Part shown: piece by piece, positions 27,001 through 42,000 of the stretch
How the letters are laid out: each line of letters starts with the position of its first letter
Numbering within the stretch: the first letter of the stretch is position 1
DNA from: Monarcha castaneiventris obscurior
Taxonomy: Eukaryota; Chordata; Aves; Passeriformes; Monarchidae
Assembly (NCBI GenBank): GCA_026261815.1
Contig: JAMPIT010000230.1
Location: forward strand, 7,315,001-7,379,000
Direction: 5' to 3'
DNA length: 64,000 nucleotides
Notes under the pieces: model-generated
The model's database searches: none
Told to the model about the DNA's origin: nothing
Seen by the model: the letters and a program-made list of their open reading frames with translations, nothing else
Position numbers and translations under genes: made by a program

Positions 27001-30000
27001 CTTACCCTGCAGTTGAGCAGAGTGTAGAGCACATGGTCAGGGGTGGTCTGAGCTCTCCACTGCAACACTTCCGACAGGAACAGGAACTGCAATAAAGCAG
27101 AGTGACAGTCATGACACTGAACAACTTCTTGGCTTTAAAATCCAGGTCACAGTACCCAGAGGCATTAAACAGGAATTAATTCTCTTGTCACCACACATTT
27201 ACAGCAAGGTGTTTCTGCATGGTAGCAGTGGCCTCTCTGGAAGTGAAGCCACTGCTGGGATGATGATATATCACTGCCTATACTTCCAAAACAGTAACAC
27301 AGTTCTTACTGATCCCTCTGAATTTAAGCCCTACTTAATTCCTTAGATTCCTCTCTTTTTCTTACTATAAATACATAAGTACTTCTGTAGTTTAGAACTT
27401 ATTAATTTAATTACTCACATAAAGTCCCAAAAGAGCTGAATTTCAACTTAATTTTCCAGGACTGAAATAACAACAAATAAGGTCAGGACCACATATGTAA
27501 ACAAAATTCTCTGGATTCCACTTGAGCTAGTAAAAATTATATAATAGACGGTGATTTCTGGAAGAAGCCCCATTAATGCTTCCCACCACATTTTTTCTGT
27601 TGTCCCAGGTAAACTTATTTCAAAAAATCCATAAAAATGAAATGCAGTGACCTCTCCTCATGCCTATTTCACATTTATGTGTAAAGGAGATTCTGAAATA
27701 ATAAATATATCCATTAATTAAAAAGAAGCCATCAACAAAATCAGTAATAATAATAATAATAATAATAATATCATCATCATTATCATCATCCATCATATCT
27801 CTGTACTGCTGAGTGTCCTGATGTCAACTATATGATGTTAACTCTATATATGTATAAAGTTAACTATATGATGTTAAATGTAAGCTGTAACAGAAAAGTT
27901 TAGCTTACCTTTCTGGCCTGGTCATTATCTTCTATTTGCCCCAAATCTCTACCGCTGGCCTGTGCAATTCTTTTTCCAGAGACCAAGTTCCCCACCATCA
28001 CAGAGGCAGGGCCAATTTCTAGAATAAAGAAGACATATGCAAAGTGCAATAAAAATATTTTAATTGTGGATGAAAATTAATGTGATTTCTTTTGCATTAC
28101 ATCATGTTTTCCTCACTGTTGTCCACAAAACCAAACCTTGAGCACATCTCTGATGATACAAACTTTGGTTGTGGACCAGAAATGGTTGAAAGATAGGGCT
28201 GGATTTAACCTCTCAAAACATATCTCATTTAGCATGGGATCTCCACAGCTAGAGACACATCTTGCCTTGATATGATGAATCTTTGGAAAATTTAGCTCTT
28301 ACTGTAGGCATATCCATTCAAGTGCCTCAAAACAGAGGGACAGCATTCCTATTTCCCTCTTTGGTTCCCTGGGCTAAGTTGCATCTGTGTTAGGACTTCT
28401 GTAATGCTATAGACATGAAGTGGCAGGGATTAGGAAGGCACATGACGCGTATGATAAAATATATGCAAGGCCTCTAGAATAAGATCAAGAATGAAGATAC
28501 ACAGCTTCAGAAGAAAAGAAGATGTCATGGCTGGCACTTCTCCATGAGGTGGGTTTCACTGATGTTTTGTTGCTGCCATTAGGGGACAATGCCTGTCTCA
28601 CAGATACCATTTAAGCTCATGTTGGCATTTGTTTTCTGCTTCTCCAGCGTGGATTACTGATCAACTGCAGTAGATGCCCAGCTCTGCTTCTAGCCTATGA
28701 TGTTCAAGTGTAAGTAACCAGACAATGTACAACCAAAAGGACCTACAGACTATGCTTTAAAATAATAAAAGAAATACCCTCTGGGTATGTCACAACAACA
28801 CAAAATGGGAGAACGTGATACTAGAAGTTTTGTTTCTGTGTTCCGGGCACTACTTTTACCATTATAATATTTAATGTATATGTAACATATCTGTAACAAT
28901 CTCCATTGATTCTAATTCAGTGATTATTTTGCAGTGCAGCAATAAGGAGATACTGAAGTGAGTACTGCAGTAAAAGGCCTCATTGCTTTAATTAGGTTAG
29001 TGCAAGTCACTGTTAACCTCTGACATTCCCAGTATCCACAAACTGAGATTATGGTTTTGATTCTGAAACATTTGTCCAAAGGTTTTAAAAAAAGCTGATG
29101 GTTTAGGCAAACTTGCACTGAGTTCATGATAGATAGTCTCCATATTCGAGATCCAGAGAGCAAACCCACTTCTAACTCCAAGGTGTTTTTCAAAGTGGAA
29201 AATAATCAACACTTAGTCTAATGTAGCTGAATTCAAGTCTTAAGCCTGAAGCTACACATCCAGAACTCCTTGAAATTAATCTGAATACTAAAATCTGCAA
29301 TTGGATTCAAAGGCAAAAGTTTGTTAAAATTTGCTTGTACATTGGGCACGAGTAACCAGTGACTGGACTACAGCAGGCTGCAAGGGCTTTCTTGGTCTCT
29401 TGAGACAGTGCTTCACTGTACCATTTCATCCAACACTCTTCATGAAGAGGCAGAACTTCTGAAGAACCATCTTAAAACTAGTTAGTGTTTTCCCTCTAAT
29501 ATACCTGCCTTAAGAGTAATACAGAATCTCCCCACTCAGGTGGGGGATTAAACCACTCATTCTTTGGTTTCATTTATCCGTGACCAGTTTTTAAGTATTT
29601 GCTCTTCCAACACTGTTATTTAGTGTCAACAGTCCTCTTCCTCTCTGTTTCTAGTTTACAAACCCAGCCTTCAAAATAAGCCAAGATTTTATCTTTCTCT
29701 GATTTGGTCTCAGTCCATCCTCTTTAAACATAACTGAAGAGGAATGTACAAAGAACTCCAGGTGTGGTCTCACAGTGCCTTGTAGAGTGATAAAAATGTC
29801 ATCTTTATTGAATTAGCATTTTCCCTTGAACTCTCTGTGAAGGTGCTTCTAGCTTCTGGCAACAGCAGTGATGTCCTTGATAGACACAGAGTATTTAAGA
29901 GGAAAGCCAATCAAGCTGATTCTCACCTGCATCATCAATTACTCGATTTTGCTCCATTCCAGTACCATAAGCACACAGCATGAATCAGAGTCCCTTTGCC

Positions 30001-33000
30001 TTCACTCCTCTTACCTGGTTGCTTTTGCCGGGGTTTAGGCAGGTTTGTCACGCAGGTGTGGGGACACATCAGCACGTTACAAGGATGCAGAGACCCTTCC
30101 AGGAAGAGCTGTTTGGTTTCTGACAGGTGTATCCCTCCCAGCGGCGTCTTGGGAAGCGTGTTTGCTGGGACAAGTGCCAGGCAGTAGACTCCCACTTGAT
30201 GAATACTGTCTATTGCCTAAAAAACCACACAGGAAGTAGATTTTAATAAAAGGCTAATTTTTCATCATTCTAATCCTGTTCTGAATTACTGCATAAAACA
30301 GCCCTAATAATGAACTGGCAATGGAAAGACACTTCAGATATGCCAGTGATAAGGAGGTTCTCTTCACTGGGAACAGGTGGATGGAAATGTTGTTACACTC
30401 ATTCCAGCAGACAAAGAAGCAACCAAAAACCTGGTGATAAACACACACAAATCTATTAGGAAATGCTACCTTGTTATCCCTCTTAAGCACACATTAGTAG
30501 CCGATATCCTGGAGACTTATTACAAAGATGGGTTGGCAGACCATGTGAAATTGCTTTTAATCTGTGCACTTCTCAGAGCTAAAGTTCAAAGGATTCCTAT
30601 CAACTTAATATCCAGTCCATCTTTCTGAGCAAGGCAAAATTTCAAATAACCCCTATACCTAATGATGTATGTAGCTTGTGAATTTTTAAAAATTTTTTAT
30701 AAAGTAATAACTGTTTCATTCCCACAGTGTAAAAGATTTTCAGGCAGGAATGGGGAATATATAAGTGAAAACTATGAAACTATCCACTTGAAAAAAAATC
30801 TGTTGGACAAAAACCTGAAAAAGCAGCATCTTTGAATCTTATAGCAACCATGTTCACTGCCTGACAAGTTAATTGGACTGCATCACTTTCAAGAAAATTG
30901 TAGCATACAGTATCTATGCAATTTATTGAGTTAAATATGAATATCATGAATATCGACGCACTTAGATTTTAATTCCATACAAATTTGAAGGAGTTATTTT
31001 CCTTATAAGGGTAACAAAAATTGCAGCAATGGTGTTAGAAAACCAACTTCAGACATTAATGCAATCTGAGAAACAAATTAAATAGCATCTCTAATGAGTA
31101 GTTAAATGTTCAAAAATATAATTTACTTATCTTGCTTTTTAATTTTAAACTGTGAGAAAAGTGAATTGATATGTGTGCTGCCTTGAAGATATAATCTATA
31201 CTCTGAGAATCAAATCATCACTTACAGCTATATATGTACTAACGTGTAGACCAATAAATTACTGATTACTTCTACAGACTAAGCAATGCTTTGCTTTTGG
31301 CTTCTGTTCGCTCAATTTCTTACTGATTTGACTGCAAAATTTCATAAGAAAGAATAATAAAATGGTGACTCATTTAACAACATTGGAATTTTAGCAGTAG
31401 TAGTTCTCACAGCAGAATTGGAAGACCTTGCTGATGGTCTACAGACACCACCCGAAAGATCAGCAAGAGTGAAATATTTATGGCAGCCAACATACAATGT
31501 GTCATGTTTCTGGCAGAAACCATCATAACCTACTAATCATAATGTTATTTGTAGGTTCTGAAAAGCAGTGATAAACCATGGGATTCTTGCCTGACATGAG
31601 TTTGAAGGAAAACCATCACAGGGTAAGTAACCAGTTTTACTCAAGCATAAAACTCCATGGCTCGTACAGCTGGTGAGGAGAAAGCAATACCCAGCTGGGG
31701 TGGGATGAGGGGTGTATGGAATGATTCCCCAGTAACTTCTGAACTGTCTCTGAGAGCTACATCTGCTACACAAGGCCACATAAGATATCATGTGTGATTC
31801 AAACGTGTCACCTTTCACACCTTTGAGATTGGCACATTTCTGAAGCAGGGAATGACTTTGTCATGAGGATGACAACTGGTGAACTGAGCCTTAAAATTCT
31901 GAGGGAGAAGAGTACCAGTCAATTTTAATACTGCTGGCATTTATGCCTCTTGATGAGGTGGCTTGGTTTTTTAAATGACCCTGTCCAGCCAGAAACAAAC
32001 AATATCTGAAATATCTGTGAAAATGGACAAGATATACCCAAACTTGTGCAGAGTCCACAGTGCTGGGTTGTTTGAGCTGAGAAAACATCTCGTTCTGACA
32101 CAATTCTCTGGGTAAACACTCTCCAGTGCTGCAGTACATCTTTACTTAGTCCTGTCAAGTCCTGGCACTGGTAAAACAAACATCCCCTGCCAATACAGGA
32201 ACCACAGCCCTGCCTGAAGGGTCAGATCAGTCTGCAGCAGATGAGTATCTAGGATCTATCTGACTGAACTGCTGGGTGATCTGGGATCTTCACCCTTCTA
32301 CTCTCAAGAAGCTCCATCCCCAGCCTGACCCCTCCCTCCCATCCATCCCTCTGCTAAAGCCCACAGATGCAGTCCAGCACAGTCTCATAGGCAGAGCAGC
32401 TCTACCATCCTTCAGTTCCCTGCCAAGGGGCAGGATGGGTCAGGAGAGTTAAAATATGTGTAAACCACTGGAAAAAAATGTTCTGCAAATCAAGACAGCT
32501 CAACTGCAGAGAAGAGACAGCAAGGCACAGCAGAAGCAGGCAGTGCAGGGCAGGACTGGCACAGGGCAGCCCTCACAGGGTGCCCAACAACTCACAAATA
32601 GCCTTAGAATCAAGTAGCAATTTGATAGAGATTGTTTTCATGGACTTCACTGAGAGTCATGACACACAGTTATGTTGTGCCTCACTAGCAGATGATTCAG
32701 ATACAGCTGGTTACCACTTCCTGACATCTGTCATTAAAACTCTGATTGGGAAGAGGCACAAAAACATCCCACATGTTCCTGGCTTCTGTCCTTCATCTCT
32801 GCTCTCAGCTGTGGTGGAAACAGAAACTTCTTGTTCACATAGTGGTGCATGCCAGAGTTGCAGGCTTCACACGTGGGTGATGAAAGCAGCCACACATATG
32901 TGCACTTTGATACATGGCCTACTATTCTCAGACACTGCTGGGACTTGATCAGACTCAGAATAACACAGCAGACTCTTGGCAGAAGTACTGGGACACAGGA

Positions 33001-36000
33001 TTCCTGCAGTTTTCAGTACAGAATTCTACTGGCTATGACTGTGTAAGACATTAGTTCTGTAAAAGTCACAAAGATGCTCAGCTGACTAAACAGGACAAGT
33101 GCTAAGTCCAGAGTTTCAACCCTTTTAGGAGCCTGCTACTTGACAAAAATAATCAAAGCATAGACAATCCAAAGCTTTTTCTTCTACAATAGTCACCTTA
33201 GGTGCTACAAGGGTTTTCAAAGGCTTTCTGTGTGATGGACAAGCTAGAGGTTCTATCTTTTCTTGGTATTAATTTAGATCTACTGTGAATATGAGATGCC
33301 TCTAACTGTATGAAATGTAGCTGTCTTTTGAATCAAGAGAGCAGATAAGCCTGTCTTGAGATGGATGAAAGTTTATTTGTTCAGTTTCTTGAAAAAATAG
33401 TACAGTAGATAGATTCCCTTTCTTATTCAGTACAACGCAAGAATGAATAAAAACATCTCTGCATTGTGTGGGATCTTTTTCTTCGGCTCTTGGATAAAGC
33501 AAAAACTATGTTTGCAATATATTTACTGAGAAGAGTCCTTGCAGAAGAACAGAAAGGAAGTTAGGAAAGGGAAGTAGAAGTAACAGGACACCAACTGTAG
33601 ACAGAGTTGAGACCACTTCACAAGGTAGCAACAGACTTAATCTGACTGTATCTCCATTAAATCTATTGCTTTTGAGTGTGAATTGGTTTAACCACAGAGA
33701 TGGAGGAGATGGAAGATGACCCTGTCTAAAGTATCTAAATTTTTTATGTGGAGACATTAGAGTTGAAAAAAACTGAGTACAGTATTGATATTGTTGTAAC
33801 TTGGGCTTCCTAATGCTTAGAGAAGATCAAAATTCTTTAATATACAGTAACACTCATTTTCTGGTCAAACTGTCGGATACTGCCACCAAAGTGGGATCAT
33901 CAGAGTGCCCTGCATGATTCACCAGACTGCTGCAATGGGATTCTTTGCAACAGGTGTCCCTCTGAGAAGATAACTTCTCTGTAGATACCTAGATCTGAGC
34001 TAATCAATCACTTCCCTTCATTTCAGTGGAGGGAAATTGGGATTTTTAGGCCAAGTTTCATCCAATTTATTTTAGCTATCAACATAATCCACTAGAAACA
34101 TGTAATTCTCTCCTACCCATTAAAAAAAAAAAAATCTGGGTGAGGTCAACTCTGTATCCATGCTTATAACTGTTTAGTAAGAGACTCTGGTAGCTTCTGA
34201 CAGTAAGAGTATATAATACATTCATTCATTCATTCCCCTTTTGAAGTAATGAACGACTATATCCTTATAAACCATATGCTGCTCTCTCATTGCTATTATT
34301 TACTTCAGTTCATTCCTGTTTTCTTATAGCATTTTGATTAGGAAAAGGATCACTCCCTGGGTATGTGCAGACCAGATAGGAACTATCACTCAGAAGAATC
34401 TCATTTTGTGCTCATTAACAGCAAGTGCAACTGAAGGTGGATTCGCAATTACTCAAAGACAAATGTCAGTTACCTTAGGGATCGGAAAGATCAATAAAAA
34501 GAATATAAAGCAAGAAAAAAATAGCTTCCAAACATGCATATAGAGCATTACCTGGAGAACTCTACTCATCCACTGAAAACTGTCTTCTTCTGTGGAATCT
34601 GGCCTTTGCTCAGCAACAATAACTATCCTTTCATCGTGCAGCACGCTCACAGAAAACACTGCTATTCTATAGGAGGAGAGAAGAGTATTTAGTGCCAGCA
34701 CAGAGGGAAAAACCTGTCTTCTACATTAATCTTCTACAAGTACATTTTCTTTATTAGTTAGACTCCTGGTGTGTCAATTACTAATATATTTATACGGAAA
34801 AAGCTACAAGAACAGTTTTGGATACGTTCTGGAGTAGAAACAGCAGGCTTTGTTCTACAGTCATGTATACACAAGCATGATGTCAGAGCAGGATTGAGAA
34901 GTGAACATTCTTGGAATAAGGAAAGCACTAAAATTGGGTCACACCAAGGTTGTTGCTAAGCTGTTATATAACAGCCAGCATAAGCACCTTCCTTGGCCCC
35001 AACTTAGAAGAAAGTAATTGCAACATCATTTTGTGAGAGGACGTGATGGAGTGAGCACATGCTATTGCACGAGGCTCTTCAGAAATTTTAGATGTCTCCT
35101 GCTCAGTTTCAGCACATGAGAAAGGTCACTCAAAGAACCATTTTCACATTCAAAAACTTCAGTGTGAGGCACATTGGAAATATTCAGTTCACACAGAAAG
35201 GGTACTGTTGAGCCAACACCCTCAGAATTAACCGGCTGTTCAACTGGAAATTTCAGTAATTACAGTTTCAAGGCCTTGATATCCAAATTCTGCCTCAGCA
35301 TTGCCTTGGGCTTCTCTCAGCTGTCTCCTGGTTCAGGCAATATGAACAGAACTGGAGGGAAACCACAGTGCAGATCAGGCACTGCTTTCTGAAAGCATCT
35401 GGATCATTTACACTCCATCTAAGCAAAATAAAGTTTTCTACACAATATAAGAAAAGAAAGGATCAAACCTCCCCCTGTAGACAAATTTCATGGGTTCCAC
35501 GGCCAGTGCTGTTGCTACAATGTCATCAGCATTATGTCTTCTTCCACTGACAACCATCAAACCATCCATTTTGCCAATAACAAAGACAAGTCCACCTGGT
35601 CCTATAAAGCCTAGAAGTCCAGTCCTTATAAAAGGATATTCAGTGATAGGGCCACCAGAACTGGTCATAGGAAACACCTGCAAAACAGAAACACAGGTCT
35701 TTGGTTCTGTACATAGAGATCAGGCTGCAAAGTATTTCAGGCATTTTCTCTCAGATGGCTATTCTGAAAATAAGTAAATAGGTCACTGGTGATGCTCTTT
35801 ATCCTTCACTGACCATGAAGGGAGTGTCAGGAAACTCCTACACTCATGTGCACCTGAGTTCCAGCAAATTCAGTCCCACTCTGTTTACCATACACATTTT
35901 CCATGACTGTGACTCTGTAAATCATTTATGGCCCTAAAAAAATATACAAATCAACATCAACAGTATTAAATAAAAACCCATGCTGAGCAGACTGCCAACC

Positions 36001-39000
36001 TGAAGTGCTGTGTATAGGTTAACTGAGATCTTAACTCATAAACATTTCAGTAGAGGTTTTTCTCAGTACCTCATGCCCATTTCCAGCACAGTGTAAGGAA
36101 CAGGCAGGCTAGAAGAGAAGCTATTTTAAGGTACAGCACATTAATGACTCTTTCAGCTGATCACATTTTTATTTAAGGTCAATTAAGTTCTCAGAATACT
36201 AGTGATAAAGTCTTCTGTGGCCCACCTGAAAGTGAAAATACAGCCATACAGAGCACCTCTCTAAAGGTCTGAACACTAGACATATGTGACCTCCACGGAT
36301 AGATTCCTATGGCTTTTTCTATCCTAATTAGCACAGTGTTATCCTTTTGCCATGTGAGCTACTCTGAGCTGCATTCTGACACAACCACACTTTCCTGCAG
36401 TCATTTCTTTAAACTTAAATAGTCTAAAGGCAAAAAGACAATGGCAAGTAGAAGACCATGGCTAATACTGTTCGTGAAGGCTCATCCAAAAAGCAAGGTC
36501 AAATTCTGCTGCCAGATGCCCACGGGTGACTCTTATTGAACAGATTTAATGTTTCCTTGTCCATAATTCATTTCAGGAACACAAAACTCTTTGACTCTCT
36601 AATACCTGCAACACGAATTACACAGTAAAACAGAATAGAGATCCACTTGGAGAGGACTCCTAAGAACATGCTTAACTTTAAAATTGAGTGGTCCTGCTCT
36701 CTCAATGGCAGTTTATTTGCTTAGCATAAAATAAGTCTAAATCAGTCTAAATATGCTGTTAAACTGCTGACAATTATGAATTATGAATGATATCACAATT
36801 ACAGCAAGTACTACAAAATGAATTAGTACCTTTCTACCCTGAAGTGTGTAAAATCCAGGATTATCACTCACACTCAGTATTGCCAATTGTACTTGTGGCA
36901 CAAAATCAACTATCAACAAATTTCAGATCACAATTGCGTAGTAGGATTCCTGACTTCAACAGCAGGATGTAGAATCATATCCATTTGTCTGCATTGATTA
37001 TGTAATGTGCAGTGTTTACAACATTCAGCCCTGCATTTTGCAGGAGATATTAGTCACATTAGTCCATTAAAAGTGGTAATAACAGAGAATTTGTTAAGGG
37101 TAACCTAAATATTTTGTTTTAATTTGTTTTTGTTTTAATTTTTGCCTTAAATATTAAATGAAAAAAGGATGGTAGCTTAAAAAAATTTTTTTTTCACTTT
37201 TTCTCTAATTTGTTCAACCTTTCACACTGTCTTCAGCAGAAGTTAATGATAACAAGTGAACAGGAACTACAGAGCTGTCAGTACAGCTGTGTGCATTGGA
37301 GTCAGGAAACAGATTCCACAAAGCCAGAAGGCTTTCACCTAAGGCAATTCAAACAAAAGCAGGTGGAGACTCATCAGGAAAAGGTTTCTTTGCTCTTCAG
37401 ATACCTCTCTTGAAGACTACATCTGTCAGGATTCCATATAAATACAAGCCTTAATGCTGGAAGTGCTGTGGAAATGTTGAAAACTGCTTTCTAGAGATAC
37501 CCAGAAGCTTTCTTAATGTTTGCCATAATCAAATTCTGCACATAAACTTGTACAATATTACCTTTTGAACTTGGTCTTTCTTACTTCTTCCCTTCTGATT
37601 TTTTCAGCTCCTGGTATCTTATTAGAAAATTAAAGTAAAAGCTCTTCAGAGCCAAAACTAAACTCCCATAAAGATCTACTACTGCACTTAATGAAATGGG
37701 CTTCAGTGCAGATTATCTGGCTAGAATACAGGTCCAAGCCACAAGGATCATTGATTAATATTGCTATTCTTATACTGTTACTATCAATATTTTATGTCAA
37801 ATATTACCTTGAAACAGAAAAAGTTCAAAAGGAAGGAATTTGTGTAGCACTTTTTGGTCACTTACCTCAAAAGTATTTTTGGTCATGCCCGAGAGTCCGT
37901 AATATGATGTACCCGTTGCAATAGCACATACACAAAGTTCTCCTATTTCATCTGTTTTACAGAGCTGAGGAATTCCATCTGGCTTCACTGAACACATTAT
38001 AGCTAGAGGGAGAAGAAAGAAATTCAAAAAATAGTATAAAATGAACCACAGAATAACATAAATGCTGTGGGAAAGACATCATGGTGGTGCTGACAAAAAT
38101 TAATTACTTGTAGGCTAATGTCTAACAATCAGTTTCTTGAACATTACAGCATTCAGCATTATCAAATGGTTCTATATTATAAATAATATCTATATAAAGA
38201 ATTAAAGGATCTTATGTAAACTCAGTCTTTACATTAATAACAATACCTATTTGCTTTGCTCTCTGAAACTGCAGCTCATCTGTAATATTGCTGTGAAAGG
38301 TGATTGTGTTCCCAGCTTTGCATACTGAAAACCAGATTTGCCTCAGTCAGTGCAAAATGAAATACCCTAATGGAGCCCTTGATAATTACTATAAAGCCAG
38401 GGAGGCAGGCAACCACAAAATCCACTTCTCAGAAAGTAGCAACTAATACCATATGAAAGATCAAGATATTCTAGCAGTCTAATATGGTTGTTTTACTGAG
38501 AATTTATCAGAGTTCAGACTCCCTCTGTCTGGTCTTACAGGCCTGCAGAGACAGCAGGAGCTAAACAGGAGGGATTAGAAAGCACTGGTCTGAGAAAGAA
38601 GCACTATTTCATGTCAACCATTTGAACAAGAATCAGGAATGCTGCTTTAGCTATAATCTGCGGAGTTGGAGTCCAGCATTGGTGGGTTTTGTAGTTCCAA
38701 AGAGGATATGATGATCAAGGGAAAGCAGAAGGGAATCAACACATCTTTTAAGTACAAGTGTACAGAATCTTTAATGACCTTTCTCTCAGAGGATAAACAG
38801 GAGCGTGTATTTTCATTAAAACTATCAGAACATAATATGAAGTGCAAGATGGCACATCTATTGTAATATCTCGTGCAATAACTATTAAACAACAACCAAT
38901 TGTATCTTCCTTTATTTTAAGTTGTTCAACTGAAATTTTATAAGGTATATCATTATGTTTTATTGCTTTGGTCCATAACAAGGATTCTCTTATGAAAAAC

Positions 39001-42000
39001 TACAGTATTAGCCTTTTCTAGTATCCATAGCATCTCATTTAAAATGTATCTCTCTTATGAAAACTGTAATCTTCCTCTTCTGAAGCACTGGTTTCGGTTT
39101 GAATTCATCAACATGAACTTTTCAGTCATACCTCCTGTATATAATAACTGGGTGATAGCACAAGACCTTGGGAAAAACATTCTGCAAGTCTTCAGATAGC
39201 AATTTTGTTGATCCTTAGCATAGGCTATGAAAACTTTCCCTACTGAAATCTTTTGTCTTGGTCAGACTTATGGATATTTATAGCCACAGTACTTTAACTT
39301 CCTTATTTTCTCTACCAGCATCTGGCAGTTAAGGAACAGATGTTGTGATATGGTGGCAGGTTGTTCAATACATGCTGCTAATGCCAGCACAGACAGACAC
39401 TGAGGTAAATGCAGACAAGAAATCTTGGGATTTCCAAACCATGAAGTTTTGTACGGTAATGCTTTTGGACTAAAATGTTTTCAAGGAGCTTGTAGTCCCA
39501 AAGCTTGTAGTCCTGCAAAAAAGTACGCTCACCTGTGACTTTCTACTGCCAGTTACTTAAATTGATGAAACATATTCAGTTTCAAAGGAAGTTTCTCACC
39601 TCCTGGCATCACCAAGCCAACATCCTGGACAGTCAGGACGGACAGCTTTTCTTCAGAGTCCACTCGAATCACTCCATAAGTGAGACCATGCATGGACAGA
39701 ACTCCTCTTCCCGGCGGCTGGTTGCTGTCATCTGTTGGCCTACAAACATGGGTTAGAGCATCAGTGCACCACCAGGCAGCTGTAAACATTTACTTGTGCT
39801 TAATGGACTACTATTGCAAATACTCCTCTGTTTCAGAGTTTGAAATTTCACCTTCTTTTCCCCCGCTATTAGGCCCGATAAAATCCTGGTTTTCCATAAT
39901 TTCTAAGTAATTACATCTGTAATCTCTCTCGTTCAGTACCCACCCACATATATGGGACTGCTGAGATGCAAGTAACACCTAACATCTACCCAAAACAGCT
40001 TGTATTTAATTTTCAGATAAATTTATAAAGATTGCTTTACCACCCAAGTAAAGACCTTTTACCTCATTTTTAAAAGACCAAAAGATGGTGCAGACAATGT
40101 GTAAGGAAACTCCACCACAAATATTTGGAACTGACCACTAAATAACTTGATAAATTCTACAAGTTATCTATTTTGAGGCAACCTGGCACAGATTTACTGT
40201 CAAGTATCTGGAGAAGAGACAAGGACTTTACCATCTTCATTTTAGTGCATATAATTGAATTCCTCCTATTCTAATTTACCACATGAAAATTAAAACAAAT
40301 TACGTCTTCATCATGGTCAAAATGTTGTGGATGCAGCTACTCGGTAACGCCTCAGTTTGCTCAGATTCATTGTCTGCGTGCTGTAAAATTCCACAGCATA
40401 AACACAAGATGCCTGTCAGCTTGTTTCTGTATAAAACCACCTGCTGCACCAGTGGATACAATTATACCTATGGAGAGTGGGGCTTGAGTAAATGAGTGTT
40501 GACGTATGCAAGTTACCAAGTCAGGGGAATATGTCAGAGCTTTTCATGTCTGGAAGGACTCTTGCACTGTCCTGCATTTTAAAATGCAAAACTGAAAGGT
40601 GATGTGGTGCTGATTTGAGTTCAGATAATGCATCCATGAAGAGCAGACTCCAGCACTTTTCAGGATGGATAAAACAGCCAGTATTTAGTTCACAATTCTG
40701 CATTTTTCCCAAATACTCCATCACAACCCAACTATTTTAACAGATAATGTCCTTTGATATGACATTTCTCCTCTACTGTGCTTGAAATACTGGATGGGCC
40801 TAAGCCAGTTCTGCCCACGTAAGTCTTGCCCTGATGGGCTCCATAAATTTCAATTAATAGGTTTTACGAGACATATTTCTCAAGCGACATTGTCAACAAA
40901 GAAGGATGTGAGCACACTTGAAAATGCATTAGAGCATAACAAATGGCACTAGTAAACAAGCACCTGTGATAAATAACACTCCCATCATGTAAAAGGAACT
41001 TTCAGTGACATTATTGATCAACTTTCTTTCATCCCTGCTCCCCAAAACACATATTTTGTGCTCATGAGAAGAAAGGTCTCCTGCAGGCACACACAGCTTC
41101 TCACAGACTTCCAGAAGTAGAGGACATCTGGACTTTCATCACATCTATTTTCCTGCACTACTTATCACACAAAGCATTTTGAGAGCAGCTCCTACTACCA
41201 TTTACAGATACAATTTGACCACTGCTTTTTGCCAGCCATTTAAATGGGAAAAAACCCTGTCCTTAAACTTTTGCATTCCCTTAAGCAAGTGGGTTCAGAC
41301 TAACATGCAATAAACCAAAGGGGAATAACATGAATTATTTGCATGACACATCCCTTTGAATATCAGGCTTTGTGATTCAGCTCTAAGGCTGAAGTACCTC
41401 GAGTCTATTACTGTCTTTCTCTAAACTATAAGGGTATTTCAACTGAGAACTGGTTTTGTTACTCTTCCTTGTAGGAAGTTCAGTAAAAATACACCATAGA
41501 TTTTGAAAGCCAGAACATTCACAGGGAGCTCTCTGGATCTCTGCTCTGCAGGGAATCATTTTAATGCATACTTCAGCAGTAACTCTTTGGAACTTGTATG
41601 ATAATGACTTTACTGTCAGTGGAGATGGCTTGAACGAAATGAAAAATGCTACATCTCCCAAGTTCATCTAGCATTATCCTACCATTAAATAGACTTCAAA
41701 AAAAAAAAAAAAAGATATGTGTTCAGTAACATTCACTGCAGTAAGAACTGCTCTGTAATTACACAGCAATGCACTGAAGATAAAAATGCCTTTTTTTTAT
41801 TTCGAATTATCCACAATGTTATGTGCTAATAATTTTTTTTTTGCAAGCTCTCAATGCTAGTTAATTCGGAAATGAATTTTTAGTGCTTCAGAGGGCTACG
41901 GGCACAGAGCTAACGTCTAGAAAGGGCAGACCAGCCGTGCCATTATGAAGTTCTCCCACTTTATAACCTGTGATTTGGGCCAAATTTTCCAGGGCTAGCC

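Noticed and set aside
35490..35777. 95-codon plus-strand open frame
   Set aside because: It is the complement of DIP2C visible exon 11; the minus-strand reading has the family match and splice sites.
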